From NCBI RefSeq assembly GCF_017565305.1, contig NZ_JAGEKP010000013.1:62001-126000 (forward strand): a stretch of DNA of 64,000 bases, written 5' to 3'. The translations under genes were made by a program, and so were the position numbers. Positions 28,417-35,844 of this stretch are shown piece after piece; position 1 is the first letter of the stretch, and each line of letters opens with the position of its first letter. Source of the stretch: Leifsonia sp. TF02-11. Lineage in GTDB: Bacteria; Actinomycetota; Actinomycetes; Actinomycetales; Microbacteriaceae. The notes beneath the pieces are model-generated. The model saw only the letters and a program-made list of their open reading frames with translations. It did not search any database and had not been told where the DNA came from.

Positions 28417-29385
28417 ATGAGAGCTGTCGTGCAGGACGCGTACGGGACGGCGGACGCGCTGCGAGTGGAGGAGGTCCCGGTCCCCGAGATCGGGGCGGCC
28501 GACGTGCTGGTACGGGTGCGGGCCGCCGGCATCGACGCCGGCACCTGGCACTTGACAACGGGGCGCCCGTACCTGATGCGCGCGATGGGGTTCGGCCTCC
28601 GCGGCCCGAAGCCGCGCGTGCGGGGCCTGGCGTTCGCGGGCGAGGTGGAGGCCGTCGGCGCGGACGTGCGCGACCTCCACCCGGGCGACCGCGTCTATGG
28701 ATCGGCGGCCGGAGCACTCGCCGAATACGTCAGGGCACAGCGTGCGGCGGTCGTGCCGATCCCGGACGGCCTCGGCTTCGAGGAGGCTGCGGCCGTGCCG
28801 GTCTCGGCGGCGACAGCTCTGCAGGCTGTGGACGCCGCGCGAATCGTGGCGGGCGACCGCGTTCTCGTGCTCGGCGCGGCCGGCGGGGTCGGGCATTACG
28901 CCGTGCAGTTGGCTGTGGCGCGCGGCGGCATCGTGACCGGCGTGTGCAGCAGCGGCAAGCACGACCTGGTGCGCAAGCTGGGCGCGACGGAGACGATCGA
29001 CTACACGACGACCGACGTGCTCGGGCTGGGCCGCATCTGGGATGCGATCATCGACATCGCAGGCAACCGGCCGCTGAGCCTCCTGCGCAGGAGCCTCGCC
29101 CCGGAGGGTGCCCTCGTCTTGGTCGGCGGCGAGTCCGGCGGCAGCGTCCTCGGCGGAACCGAGCGGATCGCAGCGGCCGGCCTCCGCAACGCCACCACCC
29201 GGCAACGGCTGATCGGCCTGCTATCGCGCGAGCGCGCGGAGCACCTCACCGAGCTGTCGCGCCTCATCGAGTCCGGCGTGGTTCGCCCGGTCATCGACAC
29301 CGTCTACCCGCTGGAGCGCACCGCCGAAGCCGTCGCCCACATCGGGGCGGGGAGGGCGCGCGGCAAGGTCGTCGTGACCGTGTGA
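28417..29385 (+). CDS. Zinc-free NAD(P)-dependent quinone-type oxidoreductase
   Basis: A 322-residue medium-chain reductase. The GroES domain lacks the catalytic zinc Cys and His (AAGIDAGTWHLTTGRP), which places it in the quinone oxidoreductase group. The Rossmann motif is VLGAAGGVGHYAVQLA, and SSGKHDLVRKLGA suggests NADPH preference. It ends RARGKVVVTV, the usual family end. GTGAGGACGACG precedes ATG 28417, 8 bp after the HTH gene, so it is likely the third gene of that operon. Substrate unknown. Confidence 0.9.
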   Translation: MRAVVQDAYGTADALRVEEVPVPEIGAADVLVRVRAAGIDAGTWHLTTGRPYLMRAMGFGLRGPKPRVRGLAFAGEVEAVGADVRDLHPGDRVYGSAAGALAEYVRAQRAAVVPIPDGLGFEEAAAVPVSAATALQAVDAARIVAGDRVLVLGAAGGVGHYAVQLAVARGGIVTGVCSSGKHDLVRKLGATETIDYTTTDVLGLGRIWDAIIDIAGNRPLSLLRRSLAPEGALVLVGGESGGSVLGGTERIAAAGLRNATTRQRLIGLLSRERAEHLTELSRLIESGVVRPVIDTVYPLERTAEAVAHIGAGRARGKVVVTV

Positions 29386-29395
29386 GGGTGTCCGA

Positions 29396-29450
29396 GATGT
29401 GCGGCAAATGTGCCGATCGGGTGCGCGAGACGCGACATTTGCCGCACATC
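29396..29450. terminator. Perfect 16-bp inverted repeat between convergent genes
   Basis: GATGTGCGGCAAATGT (29396-29411) and ACATTTGCCGCACATC (29435-29450) are exact inverted copies around 23 bp. It starts 10 bp after the oxidoreductase stop and ends 1 bp before the convergent CHY gene stop, as a two-way terminator would. The sequence is unrelated to the 57-bp hairpin family. Confidence 0.75.
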
Positions 29451-29451
29451 A

Positions 29452-29781
29452 TCACACTTCGAAGTACAACTCCGTGTGGAGCTTGCACCCCGGATTGAAC
29501 GCGGCCCCGCACGCCGGGCACGCGACAGCCTCCAGGTAGTCGGTGATCGTCAGCGTCGCGGCGCACACCCCGCACAGCACGGCACGCTCGTCGCGTTCGG
29601 CGACCGGCCACTGCTGCGCCGGGTGATCCGCGGCCTCGGCGTGGCAGAGGTGGCAGGGGTAGTACTCGCCGCAGCACGCGAAGCGGATGGCGACGACATC
29701 CAGCGGGGTGCGGTAGTGGACGCAGCGGGTCTGGTCGTCGACGGTCGGCCCGAAGACGCGCGGGCGGGAGGCGGCGCTCAT
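29452..29781 (-). CDS. CHY-type zinc finger protein
   Basis: A 109-residue zinc-binding protein of the CHY family (N-terminal domain of RCHY1/Pirh2). Ligand clusters are RCVHY, FACCGEYYPCHLCH, CGVC and CPACGAAFNPGC, enough for three zinc ions. Bacterial members are small and uncharacterised. ATG 29781 overlaps the bioN stop (ATGA), making it the last gene of the biotin operon; whether it has a role there is not known. Confidence 0.88.
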   Translation of the reverse strand: MSAASRPRVFGPTVDDQTRCVHYRTPLDVVAIRFACCGEYYPCHLCHAEAADHPAQQWPVAERDERAVLCGVCAATLTITDYLEAVACPACGAAFNPGCKLHTELYFEV

Positions 29782-30389
29782 CGCACGCCCCGCGCGGTCA
29801 GGGCGTCGCCGAGCTCGTCGGCGTGCTTGAACGCCAGCACCAGGAACGGCACCGCGAACGCCCGCAGTCCCGCTCGGACGCCGCGGGCGCGTTGCGCGTC
29901 GCGCACGTCACGGGCGAGCCCCGCGAGCACGGGAACCGTGCTGAGGGTGACCGTGAGCAGCAGCGCCACCCGCGCCGGGTCGATGCGCAGCGCGGCGAGC
30001 GGTCGCAGACCACGTTCGAGCGCGTCGAGGAGGTCGGCGACCCGGGTGGTGAGGACGAGCAGGGCGGCCAGCACGATCGCCGAGGCCACGCGTGCGGTGT
30101 TGGCGACCGCGGGTTCGGGACCGAGGAACAGCAGCTGGCCGGCGACGGTGATCACGATGATCCAGCGCGCGGCGAGCAGTTGGCGGCCGAGCTCGCGCAT
30201 CCCGAGCAGTCCGTCGCCGAGACCGGCGGCGGCGTACGCGAGCACCGGCACGACCGCGGCGATGGCCGCCCCGGCCCAGGTGGCGGGAAGCAACGAGACG
30301 CCGAGCACGGCGACGACGACCAGCAGCAGCTTCGGTCCGGCAGGCATCCGGTGCAGTGGCCCGCTGCCGGGACGGTAGAGGGTCAGCAC
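29778..30389 (-). CDS. bioN: Biotin ECF transporter transmembrane component BioN
   Basis: A 203-residue integral membrane protein of the EcfT family, which couples the BioM ATPase to the biotin-binding BioY. It begins LTLYRPGSGPLHRMPAGPKL, the standard EcfT opening, has about five helices, and carries the coupling-region motifs ARDVRDAQRARGVR and the end HADELGDALTARGVR. The GTG start at 30389 overlaps the bioM stop by 7 bp, and the stop overlaps the CHY gene. Confidence 0.92.
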   Translation of the reverse strand: MLTLYRPGSGPLHRMPAGPKLLLVVVAVLGVSLLPATWAGAAIAAVVPVLAYAAAGLGDGLLGMRELGRQLLAARWIIVITVAGQLLFLGPEPAVANTARVASAIVLAALLVLTTRVADLLDALERGLRPLAALRIDPARVALLLTVTLSTVPVLAGLARDVRDAQRARGVRAGLRAFAVPFLVLAFKHADELGDALTARGVR

Positions 30390-31084
30390 GGTCGGCTCCC
30401 CTCGGCCAGCAGGCGCTCGTACGCCGCCACGACCTCCGCCGGCTCTCCGACCGCGTCGACGGTGCCGCCCGCGAAGAGCACGGCGGCGTCGCAGCGCGCG
30501 GCGAGCGAGAGGTCGTGGGTGACGAGGACGAGGCGGTGGCCGGTGTCCTCGAGCAGGTGGTCGGCGACCCGGCGGGAGTTGCGGGCGTCGAGGTACGCGG
30601 TCGGCTCGTCCGCGACGACCAGCTCCGGACGCCGCACGAACGCGCCGCACAGCGCGAGCAGCTGTTTCTGCCCTCCGGAGAGGTCGTGGGAGGGCCGCTC
30701 GGCGAGCGCGGTGAGCCCGAAACGGTCGAGAGCCTCCGCGACCCGGGAGGCGGTCGCCGCCCTGCCGAGGCGCTCGGGGCGGAGGGAGAACGCGACGTCC
30801 TCCTGCACGGTCGGCATGATGATCTGCGCGTCCGGGTTGCTGAACACCACCGCCGTCCGCCGCCGCAGCTCGCCGGCCTGCGTGGCCGGATCGAGCCCGA
30901 GGATCCGCACGTCGCCCGTGGAGGCGGAGACGAGCCCGCCCAGGAGTCGCGCGAACGTGGACTTGCCCGACCCGTTCTCGCCGATCACGGCGACCGTGCG
31001 CGCATCCAGGTCGAGGTCGATGTCGTGGAGCACGTCGACATCGCCGAGCCGCACCCCGACCCCCGTCAGCAGCAGCCCGCTCAT
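30383..31084 (-). CDS. bioM: Biotin ECF transporter ATPase BioM
   Basis: A 233-residue ABC ATPase energising biotin uptake. Walker A GENGSGKST is at residues 35-43, the Q-loop region at FSNPDAQIIMPTVQEDVAF, signature LSGGQ at 135-139, and Walker B VVADEP at 156-161. Length fits EcfA-type subunits. ATG 31084 overlaps a TGA (ATGA). The first 20 bp of this junction are duplicated 317 bp upstream at the thiolase stop, so ancestral coupling was probably directly to the thiolase gene. Confidence 0.93.
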   Translation of the reverse strand: MSGLLLTGVGVRLGDVDVLHDIDLDLDARTVAVIGENGSGKSTFARLLGGLVSASTGDVRILGLDPATQAGELRRRTAVVFSNPDAQIIMPTVQEDVAFSLRPERLGRAATASRVAEALDRFGLTALAERPSHDLSGGQKQLLALCGAFVRRPELVVADEPTAYLDARNSRRVADHLLEDTGHRLVLVTHDLSLAARCDAAVLFAGGTVDAVGEPAEVVAAYERLLAEGSRPC

Positions 31085-31146
31085 CGTGCGACCTCGCACA
31101 CTGCGGCCGCGCCGGCCGCGCCGGCGGCGTGGGTCGCGGTGGTGGT

Positions 31147-31202
31147 GAGGGGCACGTTGTTGTCGCTTTCGCGTCCCGAAAGGGACAACAACGTGCCCTT
31201 CG
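31147..31202. repeat. 57-bp hairpin repeat, copy B
   Basis: Same family as the copy at 18464, with GGCACGTTGTTGTC in the left arm. The stem has a G/G clash near the loop (GTCGCTTTCG against CGAAAGGGAC), so it is less stable. Unlike the other good copies it lies inside an operon, between thiolase and bioM. Confidence 0.8.
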
Positions 31203-31263
31203 ATGGTCCGTGCTGTGTGCTCGTCGCCCCTCCATTTACGTCGTGGGTGGCCGGGCCGCCGGC

Positions 31264-31317
31264 GAGGGGCACGCCATTGCCGCTTTCGCTGCCCGAACGG
31301 GACGACGACGTGCTCTC
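31264..31317. repeat. 57-bp hairpin repeat, decayed copy B2
   Basis: GAGGGGCACGCCATTGCCGC ... GACGACGACGTGCTCTC keeps the outline of the hairpin with several mismatches. It starts 117 bp after copy B, in step with the tandem unit described for 31081-31401. Confidence 0.6.
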
Positions 31318-31397
31318 TGACCCTGCGCGGCGCGCGCTCGTCGCGCCACCCCGCACTCCGCGAGTGGCGGTTCCCCTCGACCACAGCAGCAGCCCGC

Positions 31398-32516
31398 TCA
31401 TCGCACCACCTCGAAGACCGCGGCGACGCCGAGGCCGCCGCCGACCGAGGCCGCGGCGACGCCGAGCGTGCCGGCCGGTGCGCCGCCGCGGACCAGTCGG
31501 CTGAACAGCCGGACGACAGCGACCGCGCCGCTCGCGCCCCACGGGTGGCCGAGGGCGAGCGCGCCGCCGTCGGCGCACACCCTCGGGTCGTCGTCGGCGA
31601 TGCCGAGGCGGTCGAGCACGGCGATGCTCTGTGACGCGAACGCCTCCACCAGCTCGAAGGCCGCGATCGTGCGCACGTCGCACTCCGCGGCCGACAGTGC
31701 CCGGAGGATCGCGGGAGCAGCGCCGAGGCCCGGCAGTGCGGGATCCCCGCCCACGATTGCTCCCGCGCGCAGGGCGAGGCCGGGTGCGGTTCCGGACGGA
31801 GCCACGACCACAGCGGCAGCGCCGTCACCGATGCGCGTCGACGTACCGGCTGTCAGTGCACCGCCCGGGAACAGCGCGGGCAGCCGGGGGAGGACCCGCT
31901 CCGCCCCGCCGACGGCGTCGTCGTGGTCGAGGCCGGCGAGCGGCACCAGCTCGGCGGCGAAGCGACCCTCCGCGTACGCGGCGCGGGCGCGGGCGTGGCT
32001 GCGGGCGGCGTGAGCGTCCAGCCGCGAGCGCGCGATGCCGTCGTGCGCGGCGAGGTCCTCTGCCGCGCGGACCATGTCCGGGTCGGGGAAACCTGCGGGC
32101 GCGAACGGCGCCCGGTCGTACGGTACGCCGTCGATCGACCGCACCGGTGCGGTGGACGCGCTCTCCGCACCGCCGGCGAGCCGTGCCCTCCCGTCGCCCG
32201 CGCGGATCGCGGCGGCGGCATCGAGGATGGCCGCGAGGCCGCTGCCGCACTGCCGGTCGACCGTTCCGCCGGGGACTGCCGGGTCGAGTCCGGCGGCGAG
32301 GGCGGCCAGGCGCGCCGGGTTGCCACCCGGCCCCATGCAGTTGCCCAGGAGCACATCGGCGATCTCCACCGCAGTCCCTGTCGCGGTCTCGGCATCGTCC
32401 AGCGCTGCCCGCAGCACGGGAGCGGCGAGCTCGTGCACGTGCACGCCGGCCAGCGCCCTGCCCCGCGTGCCGATCGGCGTGCGGCGGGCGGCGATGACGA
32501 CGGGTGCTTCAGTCAC
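31398..32516 (-). CDS. Thiolase-family protein of the biotin operon (YhfS-like)
   Basis: A 372-residue thiolase. The nucleophilic Cys is Cys90 (DRQCGSG) and the GHP histidine is His324 (ALGHPWGASG). Two expected residues differ: the ELNEAFA Asn is Val290 (ELVEAFA), and the C-terminal catalytic Cys (CxGGG) is Ser357 (ASVGGGLG). It may therefore be a degenerate or acyl-transfer-only thiolase. In Bacillus the bioY paralogue yhfU is followed by an acyl-CoA ligase (yhfT) and thiolase (yhfS), the same trio as here; a role in making or salvaging a biotin precursor acyl chain is an inference. GTG 32516 start follows MSD-like spacing poorly. Confidence 0.85.
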   Translation of the reverse strand: MTEAPVVIAARRTPIGTRGRALAGVHVHELAAPVLRAALDDAETATGTAVEIADVLLGNCMGPGGNPARLAALAAGLDPAVPGGTVDRQCGSGLAAILDAAAAIRAGDGRARLAGGAESASTAPVRSIDGVPYDRAPFAPAGFPDPDMVRAAEDLAAHDGIARSRLDAHAARSHARARAAYAEGRFAAELVPLAGLDHDDAVGGAERVLPRLPALFPGGALTAGTSTRIGDGAAAVVVAPSGTAPGLALRAGAIVGGDPALPGLGAAPAILRALSAAECDVRTIAAFELVEAFASQSIAVLDRLGIADDDPRVCADGGALALGHPWGASGAVAVVRLFSRLVRGGAPAGTLGVAAASVGGGLGVAAVFEVVR

Positions 32517-32765
32517 CTGGACGCGCCTCCCGGGGGAACCTGTGCAGGCGGGCGTGGGCCAGCGCAGGTCCGCAGCTGACTGTGACGACGAGCGTTTCAG
32601 CCACGTGGACGCACTCCCCGAGCCAGCCTGCGCACAGGGGCGGCGTCCTGCACACGTCCACGGGTGCCGATGACGACAGCTGCGCGTGGAAGCACCTCCC
32701 GGGGCGAGCCCGCGCACGCCCCCGCCCACCGGCGCGAACGGCTGCACGCGCCGCAAACCGTTGCC
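32517..32765 (-). repeat. Degenerate approx. 86-bp repeats before the thiolase gene
   Basis: The 249-bp gap between ligase and thiolase contains loose copies of the thiolase 5' end. TGACGACGGGTGCTTCAGTC at about 32496, TGACGACGAGCGTTTCAGCC at about 32580 and ATGACGACAGCTGCGCG at about 32668 each are followed by a GTGGA/CTCCC-like stretch. No gene is supported. The pattern mirrors the copied thiolase 3' end downstream. Confidence 0.4.
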
Positions 32766-33866
32766 TCACCCAAGCCGACGCACCTCTCCCGCGAGCACCC
32801 GGCGAAGCGCTTCCGCGCGCGCGGGCTTTCCGGACGCGGTGCGCGGCAGGGCACCCTGGAACCAGCGCCGTGGCCGGTGCGCCGGCGCAAGCCGAGCGGT
32901 GGCGGCGGCGCGCAGCTCGGACAGCGCGAGGTCCGCGTCTGATGGCTCGACCAGCGCAGCCACCAGTGCGCCGACGCGTCCGGTGGGCAGGCCGAAGACG
33001 AGCGCATCGCGCACGCCGGGGACGGCCCGCAGGGCGGCCTCCACCTCGTCGGGGACGATCGTCGCCGACGCGCTGAGGATGGCGTCGTCCGCCCGCCCGA
33101 GCAGCCGAAGCCGCTCACCGCCCCCGGCGGCCGGCACCAGCTCGGCATGATCGCCCACCGTCGCCCACGCGCCGTCGCGCCGCAGTGGACCGCTAGCCCC
33201 CGCGTATCCCGAGGCGACGAACGGCGAGCGCACCCAGAGTTCTCCGTCGACGACGCGCAGTTCCACGCCGGGGAACGGGACCAGCCCGTCGCCGCGGTCG
33301 ACGGCGACGAACGACAGCTCGGCCGCACCGTAATAGGCGGTCACTCGGATGCCCGCTTCCTCCGCGCGGGCACGCAACGACGGGTCGAGGTGCGAGCCGC
33401 CGACCAGGGCGGTGCGGAGCCGGGGCGCGGATCCCGACTCGAGCGCGCGACGGAGTCCCTCCGGCGTGCCGTGGAAGCCGTCCGCCGCCGCGGCATCGTG
33501 GAGGAGCGGTCGCGGTCCTCCGCTGAGCGCGTGCGCCAGCGAGAAGAGAGTCAGCGACGAGGAGGCCGGGGCAGGCAGGGCGACAGCGCTCGCCGAATCC
33601 AGCAGGTCGCCGACGGCCGTGAACGACTGCTCCCACGACTCCGGTGTGCGCAGAACGATGCGCGGCGTGCCGCTGCTGCCGGAGGTGAGGGTCGCCCAGC
33701 CGATGCCGGCCAGGTCGGCGCGTTCGGCCGTCGCCACGGCCGCACGCACCTGCTCGGCCGGCCGGCGGGCGTCGAGCACCAGCGGCACCTGGCCGGCGTC
33801 GCGCGCCGACGCCAGGCGTTCGAGCAGCGCCGGGTCGTCGTCGCGCAGGGGGGCGAGCGTCGTCAC
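32766..33866 (-). CDS. AMP-forming acyl-CoA ligase of the biotin operon (YhfT-like)
   Basis: A 366-residue ANL-superfamily enzyme, shorter than usual (about 500) because the N-terminal lobe is reduced. The ATP motif TSGSSGTPR is at 61-69, then YYGAAELSFVA, LGRADDAILSA and the C-terminal catalytic Lys in PRTASGKPARAEALR. It should activate a carboxylic acid as acyl-AMP and then CoA thioester. Its place between bioY and a thiolase gene matches Bacillus yhfT and suggests a pimelate-like or other biotin-related acid. The GTG start overlaps the bioY stop (GTGA). Confidence 0.87.
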   Translation of the reverse strand: MTTLAPLRDDDPALLERLASARDAGQVPLVLDARRPAEQVRAAVATAERADLAGIGWATLTSGSSGTPRIVLRTPESWEQSFTAVGDLLDSASAVALPAPASSSLTLFSLAHALSGGPRPLLHDAAAADGFHGTPEGLRRALESGSAPRLRTALVGGSHLDPSLRARAEEAGIRVTAYYGAAELSFVAVDRGDGLVPFPGVELRVVDGELWVRSPFVASGYAGASGPLRRDGAWATVGDHAELVPAAGGGERLRLLGRADDAILSASATIVPDEVEAALRAVPGVRDALVFGLPTGRVGALVAALVEPSDADLALSELRAAATARLAPAHRPRRWFQGALPRTASGKPARAEALRRVLAGEVRRLG

Positions 33867-34510
33867 GCGACCGGGGCGCCGTCTCGATCCCGCTTGCCCG
33901 TGGCGACGGTGGCGGGCGTGGTGGCCCACGTGCGCCGGAAAGCCCGCGGGTAGGCGCGCACGAGGGTGGTGACGACGGCCGTGGCGATCACGGCCTTCAC
34001 CAGGTCGCCCGGCACGAACACCAGGCTGGTGAGCGCGGTCTCCGCGAGCGGCAGCCGGGTGACGAGGCTCTGCACCGGGATGCCGATGGCGTAGACCACG
34101 AGGATGCCTCCGACGATCACACCCGTGAACGTGCGCCAGGCGACCGGCTTGCGACTGCCCCAGTGGACGATCAGTCCGATGACGAAGGCGCCGACGATCC
34201 AGCCGAACAGGTAGCCGGCCGATGGCCCGACGAAGACGCCGATCCCGCCGCGACCCCCGGCGAGCAGGGGGAGCCCGGCCGCGACGAGCGCGAGGAGCAC
34301 GGCCATGGACAGCGCGCCCAGCCACGGGCCGAGGAGCGCGCCGGCGAGCATCACGCCCAGCGTCTGGGCGGTGATCGGCACGGCTCCGAAGAGGCTGAAA
34401 CCTCCGGGGAGGCCGAGGACGGCGACGATCGCGGCGACGACGGCGACCCGGGCGACGTCGGTCGCGTCGAGCCTGCGGGCGCCGCGGGGGAGAGGGCGGG
34501 AGTCGGTCAT
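33863..34510 (-). CDS. bioY: Biotin transporter substrate-binding component BioY
   Basis: A 215-residue membrane protein with six helices that binds biotin (S component of an ECF transporter). Family signs are the start VAVVAAIVAVLGLPG, VPITAQTLGVMLAGALLGPWLG and GGRGGIGVFVGPSAGYLFGW. AAGGA precedes ATG 34510. It heads the operon bioY-ligase-thiolase-bioM-bioN-CHY, and the divergent region contains two BioQ-type operators, so biotin-responsive repression is expected. Confidence 0.94.
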   Translation of the reverse strand: MTDSRPLPRGARRLDATDVARVAVVAAIVAVLGLPGGFSLFGAVPITAQTLGVMLAGALLGPWLGALSMAVLLALVAAGLPLLAGGRGGIGVFVGPSAGYLFGWIVGAFVIGLIVHWGSRKPVAWRTFTGVIVGGILVVYAIGIPVQSLVTRLPLAETALTSLVFVPGDLVKAVIATAVVTTLVRAYPRAFRRTWATTPATVATGKRDRDGAPVA

Positions 34511-34541
34511 GGGTCAGTCCTTCGGGGGCGGGGCCGTCACC

Positions 34542-34576
34542 TGAACGGTGTTCACCTGAACAGCGTTCACTATAGT
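34542..34576. promoter_or_regulatory. Double BioQ operator with shared divergent -10
   Basis: TGAACGGTGTTCA (34542-34554) and TGAACAGCGTTCA (34557-34569) are perfect dyads close to the known BioQ box TGAAC-N3-GTTAC. They abut the palindrome ACTATAGT (34569-34576), which gives TATAGT on both strands. On the plus strand TATAGT ends 6 nt before the bioQ GTG, so bioQ is leaderless; on the minus strand it serves bioY with a leader of roughly 50 nt containing both boxes. Confidence 0.85.
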
Positions 34577-34582
34577 GGTCGC

Positions 34583-35257
34583 GTGACGGGAAACGAAAGC
34601 GGCCGCAGGCACACGCGCGACGACGTGGCGGAGACCGCGTTGCGCATCCTCGACGACTACGGCCTCCCCGACCTCACGATGCGCCGCCTCGCCGCCGCCC
34701 TCGACGTGCAGCCGAGCGCGCTGTACTGGCACTTCCCCAACAAGCAGACGCTGCTCGCCGACCTGGCCGACCGCATCGTCGCGCGCGGAGTCGGCGTCCC
34801 GAGCGCCGACCCCGCCACCGGCCCCGGCCTCGCCACCGGGCCCGACGCCACAGCCTGGCCCGATCGCCTCCGCGCCGAGTCGGCCGCCCTCCGCGATGCG
34901 CTGCTGGCCTACCGCGATGGCGCGGAGGTCGTCGCCAGCACCTACGCCCTCGGCCTCGGCGACTCCGCGGCGCAGCACCGGTTGGCGGCCGCCGCGGCCT
35001 CCGGCGGCTTCGACGCCGAGACCTCCGATCGTGCGGCCACCGCGCTCCTGCACTTCGTGCTCGGCCACGTCTCGCACGAACAGCAGCGGATGCAGTTCGA
35101 CAGCATCGGTGTGCTGGCGACGGGGGAGGCCGCCGACCCGCTGGATGTCTCGGGCTCGGCGGCCGCCTTCGCTTTCGGCGTCGACCTGCTGGTCGGCGGA
35201 CTCGAACGCCTCGGCGACCAGAGCCGGAGCGGCTCGCTCAGTCGCTCCCGAACGTGA
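34583..35257 (+). CDS. bioQ: TetR-family biotin regulator BioQ
   Basis: A 224-residue TetR regulator: HTH at about residues 12-55 (DVAETALRILDDYGLPDLTM, RRLAAALDVQPSALYWHFPN) and a TetR_C_1-like ligand domain. Its position divergent to bioY, and the two TGAAC-N3-GTTCA boxes between, identify it as BioQ, which in corynebacteria and mycobacteria represses biotin genes. The GTG start lies just after a -10, without a leader. The C-terminus (SGSLSRSRT) overlaps the convergent DUF3566 gene by 20 bp. Confidence 0.88.
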   Translation: MTGNESGRRHTRDDVAETALRILDDYGLPDLTMRRLAAALDVQPSALYWHFPNKQTLLADLADRIVARGVGVPSADPATGPGLATGPDATAWPDRLRAESAALRDALLAYRDGAEVVASTYALGLGDSAAQHRLAAAAASGGFDAETSDRAATALLHFVLGHVSHEQQRMQFDSIGVLATGEAADPLDVSGSAAAFAFGVDLLVGGLERLGDQSRSGSLSRSRT

Positions 35258-35615
35258 CCTTCCAGCCGCCCACGACGTTCGTGGCGAGGTTGAAGAGGGC
35301 GGCGAAGATCGCGCCGAGCGCGGAGACGACGATGACCTCGAGCAGAGAGACCACCAGCGTGAAGGTCATCACGTTGCCGAATGTCAGTCCGGCGACGAGT
35401 TGGGCTCCCTGTGCCCCGGCGATGCTCTCGAGGAAGCTGCTCATCGAGGCCACCAGGCCGACCTTGTCGAGCACCGACCAGACCAACAGGGTCAGCACGA
35501 CGGTCACCACGGCCAGCACCAGACTGATCAGGAACGACATCTTCAGCGCGGACCAGAAGTCGATGTAGACCAGGCGCATCGACGCCCGTTTCTTCTGATT
35601 CGTCCGTGCCGACAT
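35238..35615 (-). CDS. DUF3566 membrane protein
   Basis: A 125-residue protein with a basic N-terminus (MSARTNQKKRASMRLVYIDF) and two helices (about residues 26-50 and 85-110), the DUF3566 form found in actinobacteria. The best-known copies lie directly after gyrA; this one stands apart and may be a second copy. ATG 35615 follows GGGGAGG; ATG 35630 is in frame but lacks a site. Role unknown, probably cell-envelope or division related. Confidence 0.85.
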   Translation of the reverse strand: MSARTNQKKRASMRLVYIDFWSALKMSFLISLVLAVVTVVLTLLVWSVLDKVGLVASMSSFLESIAGAQGAQLVAGLTFGNVMTFTLVVSLLEVIVVSALGAIFAALFNLATNVVGGWKVTFGSD

Positions 35616-35731
35616 CGACGACCTCCCCATGGTGCCATTGCGTGCCGCTCACGCGGCTCCCCCACCGGTGAGTCTAACCGACGGACCTGCGGAACCCCGG
35701 GGCGACGGACCCGGGTGAGCCCCGCGAAACA

Positions 35732-35747
35732 AACCGATCGACCGGTT
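35732..35747. promoter_or_regulatory. ARE-like palindrome
   Basis: AACCGATCGACCGGTT is a 16-bp dyad with one mismatch pair, resembling the autoregulatory elements bound by ScbR/ArpA-type TetR proteins. It lies between the DUF3566 gene start and the 3' end of a ScbR-like regulator gene and could control the former. A related dyad occurs at 60581. Confidence 0.5.
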
Positions 35748-35777
35748 ATGCATGTAATATGGATGGGCGGGGGTGAG

Positions 35778-35827
35778 CGCCCGACCGACGTACACGCTTC
35801 GGCAACTGGGGGGATGTCGGTCGGGCG
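35778..35827 (-). terminator. Inverted repeat after the TetR gene
   Basis: CGCCCGACCGAC (35778-35789) and GTCGGTCGGGCG (35816-35827) are perfect 12-bp arms 26 bp apart, lying 18 bp downstream of the TetR stop at 35845. Likely terminator. Confidence 0.6.
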
Positions 35828-35844
35828 GTTCCCCGTTGCCCGGT

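Larger units (their letters stand above)
31081..31401 (-). other. Tandemly copied thiolase-tail/hairpin insert in the biotin operon
   Basis: A 321-nt open frame (106 codons) starting with ATGA overlap at the thiolase stop and ending with ATGA overlap at bioM. Its start repeats the first six codons of bioM (MSGLLL) and its end (AAAVCEVAR) resembles the thiolase end (VAAVFEVVR). Between these are about 117-bp degenerate units, each holding a 57-bp-family hairpin plus a decayed copy of the thiolase 3' end. The peptide is Gly/Ser/Thr-rich with repeats (RGGATS, NGGATS). A true protein is unlikely; it looks like a repeat expansion that preserved operon spacing. Confidence 0.6.

Noticed and set aside
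31081-31401. 106-codon ORF between thiolase and bioM as a normal gene
   Set aside because: It is built from repeat units and copied gene ends; I report it as a repeat insert instead.
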